From assembly GCA_951394405.1 (NCBI GenBank), contig OX596341.1, forward strand, positions 3,038,001 to 3,102,000: 64,000 nucleotides of DNA. The letters run 5' to 3'. A program made the translations under genes and the position numbers. The stretch is from Coprinellus micaceus (taxonomy: Eukaryota; Basidiomycota; Agaricomycetes; Agaricales; Psathyrellaceae). Positions 1 through 10,870 of the stretch are shown here, one piece after another; positions within the stretch are counted from its first letter, which is position 1; every line of letters begins with the position of its first letter. The notes beneath the pieces were generated by a model. It searched no databases. It was given only the letters and a program-made list of their open reading frames with translations, and was not told the origin of the DNA.

Positions 1-350
1 AACGGAGAGCCCATTCTTTCAAGTGTCCGAACGGGCGCTAGGAATGACTTCGGATATCTCCAACGAGAGGTCAAAAGTGTTTTGACGCCAGCCAGAACCC
101 AAATTAAAAAAGAATGGTGCCTCGAAGGGGCGATCGTGCGGCACGCCCGTGAAGGAATCACGGGCTGGGAGGCACTCGCAGTCGAACGCGCTAACGTCCC
201 ACCATCCGGGACGCTAGCCCATTGGGAGAGTGAGGGCCAGAGTGGTTGCCACCCTTCGCACTGAAGGGGAACTCGTCGAGTCTCTGAGGTTCGTGGAAGG
301 GACAATCGATAAAGCACAGTGCACGATGGTGGTGGTGTCAGTCAAAGAGG
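1..350. other. Left edge, no gene seen
   Basis: No credible coding exon, RNA gene or strong repeat is visible. The longest open frame (positions 82-264) has no recognisable domain. The stretch from about 300 resembles the lead-in to the R block near 12340 and 21680 (the 'cgatggtggtggt' and 'gtcaaagagatgaagcccc' type sequence), so it is probably the left part of that duplicated block. Confidence 0.4.
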
Positions 351-2300
351 TGAAGCCCCTATCCAACCTTCACACCATCACCCGCGCCTCCCCTAAAGCC
401 TCCACATGACACTCCTCCCACGCCGCTGGCCCTATAAATTCTCGTCCCCGATAGTTCCGGTTCTTCAGATCTTTCCTCATTTCAATACCGCCCATGACGA
501 TACCCAAGGTGCAGAGTCCTGAACCGCCTCCGTTCTTTGAGCGTCGAGGCTGGTTATGACATCGCCCGTTCGGCACCAACCTCCTTGTTACATTGAAGGG
601 ACGGGCTGAATACGATCTGATGGCGACTCTTTTCTTCGATTTTCTCGATTTCTCGTACTCATTCGTCGGTGGGCTCGGAGAAGCGACGCGATTTGGATGG
701 ATGGCTACTTCGTGTGTACTCTTTACTTTCACCCCCGTATACTCTACGTAGCCTGTGGAACGACGGCTGCGACTATTTGGCGCCCTGCTCTGTCCGGCAT
801 GGATTCGTCCCCGGCGAACTTGACCTTCCCAACCGTCTCGTCCTCCAGTCAGTCGTCAGCCAAGAGAATCGGTGCTGTGTCTGTCTTCCGTCCATCCAAC
901 CTCTCGCCCCCACCTCCCCATTGTGATCAATACCGAAGTTCCACGGTGAAGCCCAGTATTGGGCCCTGGAGGATGGACTTCTTGTGGTACATTGTGGTAG
1001 ACAGTGGGGGGAGAGCGACCTTCAGGATGGTCAAGAAATTCGGCTACCATACCGATGTTCGAAGCTACGCTACGCCATTCACCCCCATCGATCTCTCAAC
1101 GCTCAAGTCCCCTGGGGCGTCCCTCACCTTCCCTCCAAGATCGCACCGTCTTAATGGTCGAGTCGGAGGAGGTATGGTTCATCCCCTCGCAGTTTGACGC
1201 GTTAGAATCGGTCGAAGAATTGCTGGGTGGCGACCCACCAAAGGACATACTCAAAAGTCTTGCACCCTCCTCGTCGCCTAGGGATCTCCGCTCCCATGCT
1301 TCCACGGTACATGTCTCGTGCCGGGTTGGATAGAGTGTAGTCTTCTGAGGTAAATTTCGAGGGTGGGCGCGCAGGCTTGATTTCGTGCGTTCGCCAGTGC
1401 TTTCCCACCTGCCAGGCCTGGCGGTCATTGGTTGACCTTCGCATCTACCCATACCTCCCCCGCTGTTCGGGCTGAGCCGAGGCGCTGCGATACCAGTCTT
1501 GAAATTCGTCACGGGTTCTCGAGGTTCGGTCGTCGACGTCGTGAGGGGCATACAACATCCTCCTCTCGCTGTCTCTCGGTTAACTGTCAACTGATTTTTC
1601 TGGGACTTGTCTCTCGCTCACGGGTCTGGGAGCATTCGCGCCCAACGCATACAGAGCAACCCTTCCTCGGTACCACAATCGCATTGCGCTTCCGGTGGAA
1701 ACTCTCTCGTCTTGCGAGTTGGGTTAACCCAGTCGTGCTTCGAAAATGGGACTGAAGTTAGGGGGCATGCTGATATGACCGGGAGGGTGTGATATCTGTC
1801 CGACCGTGCCAGCCTCTACCTACTATTGTTCCGTGCTTGCTGGTTCGAACTCGAGTCTCGATCCTGCGTATCTGGCGGCCCGACCACAAACGCCGAGCAT
1901 CTGCACCCCCTCAGTTCGCACATGCCTTCAGCTTTCGTCCAGGGGCCGACCGTTGGTCAACGGGTGGACTCGGATGAGTGTCGATAGTGAGTGCTGAATT
2001 AGCAAGGTGGTGCCGGAAGCGAGCGAGTTGTTCGAGGCGCCTCTGTTCGTCTTGACGTGAATCGAGCGTGTGTCTTCCGTTACCAAGCCACCCCACACTC
2101 TCTCGCCTTTCCACCTGTATCCGAATCCCCGAAGGGGGTTCGACGATTCGATTATACTCACCTCCCTAGCGTCACTGAGTGCCCTAAGGAGGGACGTTCT
2201 GCCTTGTACCCAATCTTACGGATTTTTTGGGGCGAATGGTGTGGGAAGCTGTTTTGGTCCTGGCGATTTACATCGAGGTTCGAGTAAACGATAGTCGATG
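351..2300. repeat. Decayed block R, copy 1
   Basis: The first 170 bases are nearly identical to 12375-12545 and 21720-21890. The remainder is recognisably but poorly similar to 12550-14200 and 21900-23440, and more weakly to 5230-6700. Shared landmarks are 'gacgggctgaatacgat' near 600 and 'attcgcgcccaacgcat' near 1633. All forward and reverse frames are short, and the open frames of one copy are not open in the others, so I read it as a decayed gene or old mobile element. The well-preserved head contains a TATA box and a tiny ORF, annotated separately. What it once encoded is not recognisable. Confidence 0.7.
433..559 (+). promoter_or_regulatory. TATA box plus 21-codon ORF at head of block R, copy 1
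   Basis: TATAAATT lies at 433-440. An ATG follows at 494 and opens a 21-residue ORF starting MTIPKVQ and ending ERRGWL (stop at 557-559). The spacing of about 60 bp matches the TATA-to-ATG spacing of other genes here. The same arrangement occurs at 12451-12577 and 21807-21923, where the peptide differs by only a few residues. It may be the promoter and first exon of a lost gene. It could also be a simple conserved promoter. Confidence 0.45.
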
Positions 2301-2319
2301 AGTATCCCAGTGCCTCTAT

Positions 2320-3850
2320 GTATGCCGTATGTATCTTACGGGGAAATAAAGGACCTATTCACTATGCGAGCGTTCGAGGGCCCCAGCAAACTATACTCGA
2401 ATCAGCTCCTGCAGATGCTCTCGACAACTGAAAATCGGACCTTAGGAACTGTCGGATAGGACGAACGTAATTCAGGGCATCGTCTACATTTACGAACGCG
2501 GGTGTCAATTTCCAAAGGTCTTTGGCCTTCTCCACATGTCCAACGCAGCCTGTGCTACCATGCGGGTAAAATTTCGGGCATGAGTGAACGTCCCAGCCTG
2601 TGGCCGAACCCACCAAGGACGAGACCCATGGCGAGAATCTTGTTTCCTCAAACGTTCGGAACACATAAGGGTCTAGAGACGGGGACCTTCATGAATTTCC
2701 CATGGTAAAAACGCGGCTTCAAGTGAGCCGAATAGGAGTATAACCCCAACTTGGGTCAACCACGCACCTCGACAGCGCGTCTTTTCTTCTGAATGGCAGT
2801 ACGGCTTCGACCGTCCGGATCCAGTCCCCGACTTGCGCCTGCTGTCGTCCGGGGCATTATGAAGGCGTGCCTGTCGAGGATCACCGTTGTCACACCGAGT
2901 GGCTACCCGTTATATTGGACTTTCGCAAATGTAAGTTGTACTACTCCGCCGTGTAGTTCCTGAAATTCCCCGGAGAAGGCAGAGGAGAGGGAAACATCGA
3001 TCAAGTCCTCCCCGAGCTGGAATGTTGGCCACATGAGGGGCCTTCCTCCACGATGTCTATCTATTTTGGCCCTGCATTAAGATAGAGCTAGAATGATCAT
3101 TAACAGTCCTTCGAACGTGCCTGCAGTTAAGCGCCCATTCGTGGCTAGCCAACCCCAGGTTCGATTTGTCATACAAATAGAAGCAGGCGAGGGCTGGTGA
3201 GGGGCATATTTTGAGGCATGGTTGCCGTACCGGTGCAGGAGTAAACTCAATTTGACGTTGAGAAGGCGGGAAAGTCAAATGAGGAAGCTTTCCTTTTGCG
3301 CCCGGGGGGCAACTCGGTGGCGCGATGGGGAAGGAAGCCGCGGCGTCAAGGCCGAGAGTCTGTAAACGTCAAAGCCTCGCTCGGTTCGGCGACGAGTATC
3401 CGCTTTCGGTGCTGAATATGCTCCTTCTGTCACGCCCTGTGTCGATCCTCGCTGGTATCCTGCGAAATTCAAATTGGGTCGGGAGGGAAGAATCACAACT
3501 ACTTGACTTGAGTGAGCACGGATTAGATTCAATAGACGCCCCAGATGTACTGTGAGCAGCTTGGAGAGATCTGGGCCCGACGATGGAGGGCCTTACCCGC
3601 CGAAAAAGGTTTTGTGAGGCTGAGGCACTCGTTCATGCATTTCCCGTCCTCCCGCATGGGAGGTATGCTTCCAACGCCCATGCGTTATTTTAATGCCTTA
3701 ACCCTGAAATAGAATGCCATAACTGCGTCCTGGCGCTGACACGAGAGTCCATGTTCGATCAAGATACTCTAGATGGCTTTCCGACTCGGTTCCAACTCGT
3801 GTAGCAAGAGACAGTACCAGACCCCTCGGTAGAGAACCGCCTCCTCTCGT
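2320..3850. repeat. Flank block F, copy 1 (upstream of SSP1)
   Basis: This is homologous to 16140-18060, 45680-47600 and 59440-61340, which all lie directly upstream of an SSP gene. Landmarks include the 'gagccgaataggagtataacccca' segment near 2728 (compare 16286 and 59592) and the 'gcgatggggaaggaagcc' segment near 3322. A short ATG-started frame at 3325-3555 has in-frame relatives in all four copies for about 50 codons and then loses the shared frame. The block therefore looks like duplicated promoter-proximal DNA rather than a gene. Confidence 0.7.
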
Positions 3851-3866
3851 GACCCAGTCGAACGAG

Positions 3867-3873
3867 TATATAA
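3867..3873 (+). promoter_or_regulatory. TATA box of SSP1
   Basis: TATATAA lies 84 bp upstream of the ATG at 3951. The corresponding position in SSP3, SSP4 and SSP5 is TATTTAA. The leader between TATA and ATG (…catctcatcgcaaaacacc…) is almost unchanged across copies. Confidence 0.6.
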
Positions 3874-3950
3874 GGAGGACATATCTTCAGGTCATCTCAT
3901 CGCAAAACACCATTGCAATCTCCCAGATAAAAGGCAAACCCTCTCACAGC

Positions 3951-4466
3951 ATGTACTTCACCAACCTCATCTCGGCTCTCTTCCTCACTCTCGTCGCCCT
4001 CACCAGCGAGAGCGTTGCTCAGACAGTCACCTACCGCGGCTACTCCAGCACTGTTCAGTGCTCTGGTTCCAACTTCTTCTGCAGCGACGGTGGAGGTGTC
4101 TGCTGTGGCCCCATGCCCGCCGGATTCGGGTTCTCTGCCGGGTTCGAGAACCTCCCTAATGGGAGCCAGGGCCAAGGCTACACGGACAACTGCAGGAGCT
4201 TCTTGTTCGCTGTGTTCGGTTCGGGCACTAAGTGCTGGAATGGAGGAGGAGCGCGTGCGAACTTCCTCAACTGGTTCCATAGCGCGGGGAGGATCCAGGA
4301 GAGGGATGCGACTGCGCAGGAGTGCACCGCCCCGAACAGATTCAGCTATAAGGATGGAGCTGGTGTTGAGCGCGTTATCAAGGTCCCCGCTGGAGAGGGC
4401 GACATTATTGCGGAGCTCTTGAAGAACCAGGACTGGGCGGCCCTCGCTGCCTACGAGTCTGCCTGA
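3951..4466 (+). CDS. Small secreted Cys-rich protein SSP1
   Basis: An uninterrupted 171-residue ORF. The start at 3951 is preferred over an upstream in-frame ATG at 3849 because it begins a clean signal peptide (MYFTNLISALFLTLVALTSE…SVA, cleavage likely before QTV) and follows the TATA box and conserved leader. The mature protein is about 148 residues, Gly-rich, with seven cysteines in the order C, C, CC, C, C, C. Shared blocks include FFCSDGGGVCC, SQGQGY, TKCWNGGGAR and NWFHS. I do not recognise the family. By analogy with fungal small secreted proteins it may act outside the cell, for example in host or substrate interaction. It is the most divergent intact member: its C-terminal third differs from the near-identical copies 3, 4 and 5. 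Confidence 0.85.
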   Translation: MYFTNLISALFLTLVALTSESVAQTVTYRGYSSTVQCSGSNFFCSDGGGVCCGPMPAGFGFSAGFENLPNGSQGQGYTDNCRSFLFAVFGSGTKCWNGGGARANFLNWFHSAGRIQERDATAQECTAPNRFSYKDGAGVERVIKVPAGEGDIIAELLKNQDWAALAAYESA

Positions 4467-4720
4467 AGGCAATCGTAAGTCGAACCCAAGTACTTCATTT
4501 GAGTTAATCCTGAGTGTCCCCTGTAGATGAGCTCCCTGCCGGTTCAGCGACTGGTCGCCCGCACGTTGAACCTCGCATATCGACGCCGTCCAGTGACCAT
4601 TTTAATTGTCTGTACGATCTCGTGTCTCTCGTCTCAACGACTGGTCGCCTGTACGACCTCGTTATACCTTTCCGAAGTAAATCATCCCGAAGTGACTTGC
4701 ACCTATGATGGACAATGCTA
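4467..4720 (+). repeat. SSP1 3' tail with palindromic repeats
   Basis: Downstream of the stop are two copies of a cGACTGGTCGCC core followed by tACGACCTCG-type sequence (near 4548 and 4635). The same core recurs two or three times after SSP3, SSP4 and SSP5 and, inverted, beside the SSP2 pseudogene. The core reads GCGAC-TG-GTCGC, an imperfect dyad. It may lie in the 3' UTR. Confidence 0.6.
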
Positions 4721-5230
4721 TCTTTGTTGTTACGTCCATCGCGGACCGGTGCCGGAACATGCCTGTGCTCGGAAGGCGATGCTACTGGCGCCGACCCATG
4801 GCAGAGTTTGAACGATTCGACAGTACGGTGGGTACTCGATGTAGGTTAAGGTGAGGAGCAGGTCAACGGAGGATGAATTCAGGAAACGTACCTCAGTGTC
4901 CAAATGATATCGACCCCTCTGCGTGCCACATTCGGACCTGGTTTGACTCAGTATGACTTAGCGCGTGGCCCCAGGTGGAATGTCCTGGTTGACAACCGGA
5001 CATTCGTTTATGATGCGTGTAAAGCCCAACGCATGGACATCTCGAGTCTCCGATGGAAGAGTCGTGGTATGCGGGTGAGGGAACTACGATGGTGTACAGG
5101 GTTGAGCGGATCGATCCTGCCATCGTGCTCTCCGTAATCTCACCCCTCTTCACCCTGTATCTCATCTTCCCCCGTGTATACAGGAGGGATGGAGAACCCA
5201 TTGAAAATTGTCGTTTAGAAGGAGCCTAGA
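4721..5230. other. Intergenic, nothing recognised
   Basis: Only short frames with no similarity between copies are visible. No RNA gene or clear repeat was found. Confidence 0.35.
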
Positions 5231-6900
5231 AGGAAGAGGGTGCCCAAGAACTGAAGAGAGTGAGCCGAAGGAAGCGAAAGAGTAGAAGAGCCCCTATCTT
5301 CGGCGGCGCTCAGATTAGATGGTGGCTGTCCTTCCACGTGTCCCATTCCATGGTCATCCGACTCATTGCCTTCACTTCGGCTCTCTTCACCACGTCTCTC
5401 ACTCCTCTTCTAGCCGATTCGGAGTGGGATCAGTCGGGCTCGATCCTCGTCTACCTCGTCTCCCATCTCCTCACACCATTTCCTGCTCGTTAGACAGAAC
5501 GGTCCGATGGCGACCCTTCCCCCGATTTCACCGGGTTCTCGTGCTCGCTTATGGGGGATGAACTTGAAGAGGCGGCGCGATTGGACAACGATCTGGTGTG
5601 CACTCTACTCTTTGTGTTCTCTCCTATGCCTACGTATCCCGCGTCTTCAGTACCTTACAATTCCCCATTATTACGGGAGCCAACAATCCCCCGAGGACCC
5701 GAACTTTACGCTGGCGGTAAGGACATCGCCTGACCATACCGTTTAAAGGTAGGGTGGCGAGCGACCAATTGGACAGTCATGGGACTCGTTCCTACACCTG
5801 TGGCTCAAATCTCTGTCCTCAAGGTTCCATACTCCACTCAGCTCCCAACGCCCATGTCCCCTTCGGATGATCCCCGTCTCCCTCTGAGATCGCACGGTGT
5901 TCGTGGCAGAGCCGGAGGAGGCATATTTGAAGAGCTGAGACATGGTACGTTGGGAGCCCCAGATTTGTTGCTGAGTCCCGCCCAGCCGATGAATATGGAA
6001 CGCCCAACCGCTTTTCGTCAACTCGTTTTTTCCCGATCGGCGCTTGCCTCCTCTCGGTAAACCTCTCACTCCACCACACAAGCCGCTACAGGCCTTCGAG
6101 CACATCCTGATCATATCTGGAGAACCCCCCACTGCTCCCTCCCCACCTGATAGTCGGGGATGGGCGAATGCCTCGTTGCGGGTGCCCAGTTCGGTAGGAG
6201 GGGTCGAACGGCGATTCGACATTGAGCGCCCGAGTACACCTAGGCCTATTTGGACAGACCAGAGTCACTCCCTAGCACCCGCGTAATCCTATGGTGGCCT
6301 TCGGAATTACTCCAGCATCGCCCGGTATTCGGGTTGAGCTGGGACGTTGCGATATCGACCGTGTAACGTTCCGTGGGTGCCGGGGATGCGGACCTACGTC
6401 GTCCTGAGGGGCAGACACTACTGTCAGTTGCTCATCTCCCCTCCTCTAGGTCAATTTCAATTGCCAACCAGTTCTTCCGGGACTCGCCTCTCGCTCACGC
6501 GCCCGGGAGTATTCGCGCCCAACGCATGCCGAGCACCCCCTCTTCGGTATCACGGTTGTATCGCGCCTCCGGTAGAAACCTTCTCATCTTTGGCGGTGGG
6601 TGGAACCGGTCGCGGTACAAACAATTGCTAGCGATAGGAGGCACGCTTAGTGTATCCAAACGTCAGTTTTACATCTGGTGGGAACTCCACACATCAGCAC
6701 CCCCAAAATGCCCGTGCGCCTTCGCCGTTTTTCCAGGGGTCTCTTGATTAGGGGGGATTCGGATGGGCATCGGTTGCAAAGCGGGAAATGGAGGTGCTGG
6801 TTGTTGGTGAGCCGAAGATGGGAAGGCAAGTTGAGCATCCCGTATGTTTGGTCGGTGTCCATCGGCGTCCGTCGCCTGTGGGGCAATCGAACTTTAGGAC
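5230..6900. repeat. Diverged relative of block R
   Basis: It shares ordered landmarks with block R copy 1: the 'gcgcgattggac…gtgtgcactctactcttt' stretch near 5576 (compare 687-725), the 'gatcgcac…gtt…gccggaggaggcatat' stretch near 5887 (compare 1140-1175), and 'attcgcgcccaacgcatgccgagcacccc' near 6511 (compare 1632). The promoter-like head is absent. No frame is convincingly coding. Confidence 0.5.
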
Positions 6901-6939
6901 CAACCGATCTGGCCGACTGGTAGACCAAAATTACGCACA

Positions 6940-7320
6940 TCGTCTGCCATAACTATCGCCTTCCGGTGTGGGCCTCGATATCCCGTAAAAACGACCCCAT
7001 CCTCTCACTATCAGCAATGGCCTTCGTCAAGGTATCCGCCAACTTCCTGATAGCCGCAGATCGCAGAAAGAGGTATATTCGACGTCCCAAACGAGTAAAG
7101 AGACAGTCGTACACAATTAAGAGACATCACGCGTGAATAACGGTGCAGAGTCCAAGTAAATATCGAGGCAGATGATACTCAGGCGAGGTCGTACAGGCAA
7201 CCAGTCGCTGATCCCACTAACTGACGTAGACCGTACTAAGAGAACACGATGAAATAACAGGAACTCGGGAGGCGCGACCGCACAGGCGACCAGTTGTGTA
7301 CCCCCGGGCATGTTCGGTGA
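6940..7320 (-). repeat. Inverted SSP tail
   Basis: On the minus strand this is similar to 62030-62395. It contains two copies of the ggCGACCAGT-type palindromic core (near 7197 and 7277), the 'tcactcgtgatgtct'-type stretch (reverse of 7118-7138), and the 'aagttggcgga' stretch (reverse of about 7040). It shows that the SSP2 region arrived as a complete inverted piece, not only as a coding fragment. Confidence 0.55.
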
Positions 7321-7328
7321 CGAAAGCC

Positions 7329-7822
7329 TTACGCTCCGAGAGCTTTCCAATTGCCGCCCTTGAACTCAACAATGACCTCAGCTGCATTCGCTCCACCAGG
7401 GACCCCGATGGTGTGTTCGACGCCCTCCCCATACTGATATGTGACCCACTCGGGTGGCACAGTCCTTCTCGTCCGCACTAGTGTCGCGCCCCGCAATCCC
7501 ATTTCGGATATGGAACCAGTTGAGGTGATTCGCACGCGCTCCTCGTCCGTTCCAACAGTTGGCACCAGGGCCGAAGAGACCGAAGCGGAACGAGCGGCAC
7601 GCGTCTGTGTAGCCTTGGCCTTGACTCCCTCCAGGGAGGTTCTCGAACTGGGCTGAAAATCCGAAGCCTGTGGGGAAGCTGCAGCACACGGCTCCGCCAT
7701 CGCGACAGAAGAAAGCAGGAAACGGTGCTGGCGTATCCGCGATAGGTGATGGTTTGGGCCATGGCCTAGGTGGACGCGGTGACAGCGGCGATGGTGAAAG
7801 TTGAGAAGCGCTTAAGCTGCAT
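7329..7822 (-). pseudogene. Broken secreted-protein copy SSP2
   Basis: On the minus strand it reads through the SSP family landmarks (TYRGYAST, VCCSFPTGFGFSAQFENLPG, WNGRGARANHLNWFH, WKALGA), but in three different frames. The breaks are a TAG in the putative signal peptide just before the MAQTIT segment, an 11-nt deletion between the first cysteine and the FFC motif, and a 1-nt deletion after the DCAT segment near 7460. The C-terminus stops early at WKALGA. The signal peptide (from the ATG at 7820-7822) starts MQLKRFSTF, unlike MYFTNL in the other copies. The copy is therefore an older paralogue, inverted and inactive. Confidence 0.75.
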
Positions 7823-7920
7823 GGTAGCGATGCTTGATTGATTGTTGCCGGTGAGATTTGAGTTGGGGGTATTTGAGACTTTGAGTACTTTCCGATGGAG
7901 TGACCACAATGTTAGTCGCG

Positions 7921-7928
7921 TTTATATA
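7921..7928 (-). promoter_or_regulatory. TATA box of SSP2 pseudogene
   Basis: TATATAAA on the minus strand, about 100 bp upstream of the pseudogene's ATG at 7822. The position parallels that of the intact SSP genes. Confidence 0.4.
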
Positions 7929-7949
7929 CCAAGGTATAGAGCTAAGATC

Positions 7950-9400
7950 GCCAAGTCGAGAGCCTTCCATGGAGCCTCGAATTGCCGTATGTTAGTTAAC
8001 TCCATTGCAGCAGTGAGGCCTCGGCGGGGATTTGCTTCTTGGGCGGCTAGAGGAATGGCCCAAAAGTTCGCACTCGCTTGAGAAATCGGCCATTGGCGGG
8101 GATTCTCGAGGCGATGCACCTGCTACGATACTCCCAGCAGCTGGTTGGCTTATCCACGGAGACATTATAACCCCACGACTTCATCTAGGTGGGAGACGTG
8201 AACAACTCGGCAAGTCATGGGCTCGGGTGCGGACGCCCCCAAGAGGGGAGTGGGTTTCTTCATTTGGTATCTCGAATGAAACTCATCATGTCTTCCAACG
8301 GAACTGCCCTTCTAAAGTTCAAGTAAAGTTCATGGAGAACATACCTATAGCACCGACAGCCGCGCTGCACTCCCATTACGGGGAGACCGGCATTAACCGC
8401 CGATCGCCGTCGTTACATCACGATCTTCTTTGCGAAGGCGCTCGGCGGCTCGGGTGCGGGTATGTCTCAGGCTTGCCCCATAAACCTTAAGAAGGGTGAT
8501 CGCTTAATAGAATTCAGACCTCTTCATCGATTCTTCATCTCTGCTACCAACCTTCTATCGGTGTGAGGTCCACGAGTTTGGAGATAGGGAAGATACCAGG
8601 AGGATCTGTGTACTACTGATTCCAACTCCCTGAGCAGCGTAAGGCGTGCTGATTCATGTTGTCCTATACGAAGGCCAACTGATTAATATCTATCACTGAT
8701 TCGCTCTTCGCAGATTGTCCGCAGCACGCCTGGTTCTTTTAACAGTGTTTGGTACCTCCGAAGACCTGAGTCGCGGGGAGACCTATGCCATGAATCTTAT
8801 GATGGGTGCAAGGAGAGCGACTACGGACTAGAGGTCCATGGAGGCAAGTCGACTGTAATCCGACAAATGCTGCGCCTGAACTGTCCTGCCGCCAAGGTCA
8901 TCACGAGGACGAATGGGCGCTTGTGGGCGCCTAAAACCATCTTTTCCTGTGGTAGATGGCTTGGAGAAGAAAGGTTCCCAAATGTCGTCCATAAAAAGGG
9001 GTGACTTTATTGCTCTGGGTAGGGAGAAAAGATCTGTCCGAGCCGGGATCCCTGAATGGTGACGCCCACCACGCTTAGGCAAAGCCCCGATCAGAGCGCC
9101 GATGCGTGATTGCCCTGGCGAACTCATTCTGCGGAGAGAGATGCTAATCATGATCAAACCTTCGATGCCTTTATATTCCCACACACTATTCTGAAGAGCG
9201 GTGTAAGGTCGTACGCCATTTCCCGAGAACATATGGCCACGACAAGCTAATGACTGGAGCGACCGCAGCACCCGATAAGAAATGAGAGCCCGCAGGATTC
9301 TGATCTCGAACGGATTGATTAGTCTCATTCGCATTTTATGACGTTCCCCCGTGGATACAGCGAAGAATTTAATGTACCATTGCTTTGTTCACTCTCGCTA
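7950..9400. other. Intergenic, no supported gene
   Basis: The longest frames are 152 codons at 8032-8490 (+) and 168 codons at 8828-9334 (-). Neither shows a domain, signal peptide, plausible splice structure or paralogue in the window. I leave both unannotated. Confidence 0.35.
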
Positions 9401-9409
9401 GAGACATTG

Positions 9410-9705
9410 TGCAAAGCCACGGGAAGCTATCCGTGGCAAAGCGTTGATGTTCCAGTGCACCGTTGTGGCTTCCGTTTTAGTGAGGGTGACTCTCCCTCGT
9501 GGCTTTCTCGTGGCTTTTGTTAGGCGTGGGTCTCTGGTCCCCAAAACAAGTTAATGTTGAAAGATGAAATAGGAATAGGAAACCACCACGAAGCCCCGGC
9601 AAGTCAGGGCACGGCCCATACATCAACCTTTTGCCACGGGCGGCTTCCCGTGGCTCCGTGCGCCTCTAATAGGTACTCCCAAATGGTGGCTTCGTTAGGT
9701 TCTTC
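9410..9705. repeat. Cluster of CGTGGCTT motifs in both orientations
   Basis: About eight to ten copies of CGTGGCTT or AAGCCACG variants occur in about 300 bp. Examples are AAGCCACGG at 9414, GTGGCTTCC near 9465, CGTGGCTTTC near 9499, CGTGGCTTTTG near 9509, CCACGAAGCCCC near 9585, and GGTGGCTTCG near 9684. Short spaced motifs in both orientations are typical of the subterminal regions of cut-and-paste DNA transposons. No transposase or clear terminal repeat accompanies them, so this is probably a non-autonomous or truncated element. Confidence 0.5.
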
Positions 9706-10014
9706 TCGTTACCTCAACGGGTATAGCAACGACAGACGTTGCGATGCTGACCACATACATGTCTTACGACATAGGTACCAGCCACCGGGCTCGACAATGA
9801 TTCGCGCAGTTCCTAACTCATTATTGATATATGCTAAGACTACAACCCACATGTATTTCTCATTTTTCGTTCTATCCCGTTCACAGTCCCGCCGTTTATC
9901 GAGATCGTAGAAAAGGTGGTGTGCATCTCCTTCCCCAACCATTGATCCTCCCTTACCACCTCCGAACCACACATATACACCTATCGCCCCTCGGGTCGGC
10001 TTCCACAACTCCCC

Positions 10015-10345
10015 ATGCTCTACGACCCCACCGAGTGGAAGGAAGGCACCCCTTTGAACAAGTTCGAGTTCGGCGACCTCGTCTCTGCCAAGAAGGACAT
10101 TGTATGCCTCAAGACCGGGATAATCGTTATCTTCAAGGGTTCTAAAGTCAAGATCAAGATTGGCTGTTGGAATCCGGTATGCGCCTTCCTTTCGATATAA
10201 TCCACTCTTGTGCTGAGGTCCCCTTCGATAGATCCTCGAATCCTACGTCTACGACGTCACGGTGAACGGGATGGAAATACTTAACACCTGCCTTGAGGCG
10301 GACTTGGCGCTCATTCAGCGTCCTCATGTGAGGTCCGTCGGATAG
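10015..10345 (+). CDS. Small two-exon protein, unknown
   Basis: Exon 1 is 10015-10176 and exon 2 is 10232-10345. The intron (10177-10231) has GTATGC at its 5' end and ATAG at its 3' end. The joined frame is 91 codons plus stop. The protein starts MLYDPTEWKEGTPLNKFEF, contains a basic Ile/Lys-rich stretch (residues about 38-52) and ends PHVRSVG. The β-strand-like alternation (GIIVIFKGSKVKIKIG) hints at a small β-barrel, but I do not recognise a family. There is no signal peptide. It lies alone, outside the duplicated blocks. The evidence is the phase-consistent intron and balanced composition, so it remains hypothetical. Confidence 0.45.
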
Positions 10346-10870
10346 ATCAGGTAGGTCGGCTCTTCACGACCGTGGTAGCATAATGTATCCCCAGTTCGAA
10401 CTGACAGTTCCTCTCCCAAGCAGCAATACTCTGAACACCCGAGACCTTGACCTCCGCAGTTGTACGATTATTTCCTCTCCCTTCCCCGATGTATCCGTCC
10501 CCATTATCGATGTAACTGTAGCACACCTTTCTACCTTATCCTCATGCTCCGCTTTTGTATCCGTATTGACCCCTAAATAACAACAACCGCTAAGTTCCAC
10601 TGCTCGATTCACCACTAGTGAGCGTGAGCTGAGAAGTAAGTTGGTCCACGGCGACTATATTTCCATCGTACCATTCAGGTCCGATGTGCGGGGGATGGCC
10701 CCAACTCGGTCCCAACGGTCTCGCCAGCATCCCCGTGCAAACGTCGCCCACAATTTCTCCGAGAACTGGAGGGGACTCACGTTCATCTCCCCATCATGAG
10801 ACCACTAAATCCACCATACCCCAAACCACGGTCTCAACTCCTAGACCCTGCGGCGCTAGCGGATCGCTTA
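10346..10870. other. Intergenic, nothing recognised
   Basis: Only short unconnected frames are visible. Confidence 0.35.

Noticed and set aside
6868..6930. tRNA-like sequence with a GTTCGATT segment on the minus strand
   Set aside because: Acceptor and T stems do not pair, and no proper D arm is present.
8828..9334. 168-codon minus-strand ORF
   Set aside because: No domain, signal peptide, paralogue or supporting promoter; possible chance ORF in GC-rich DNA.
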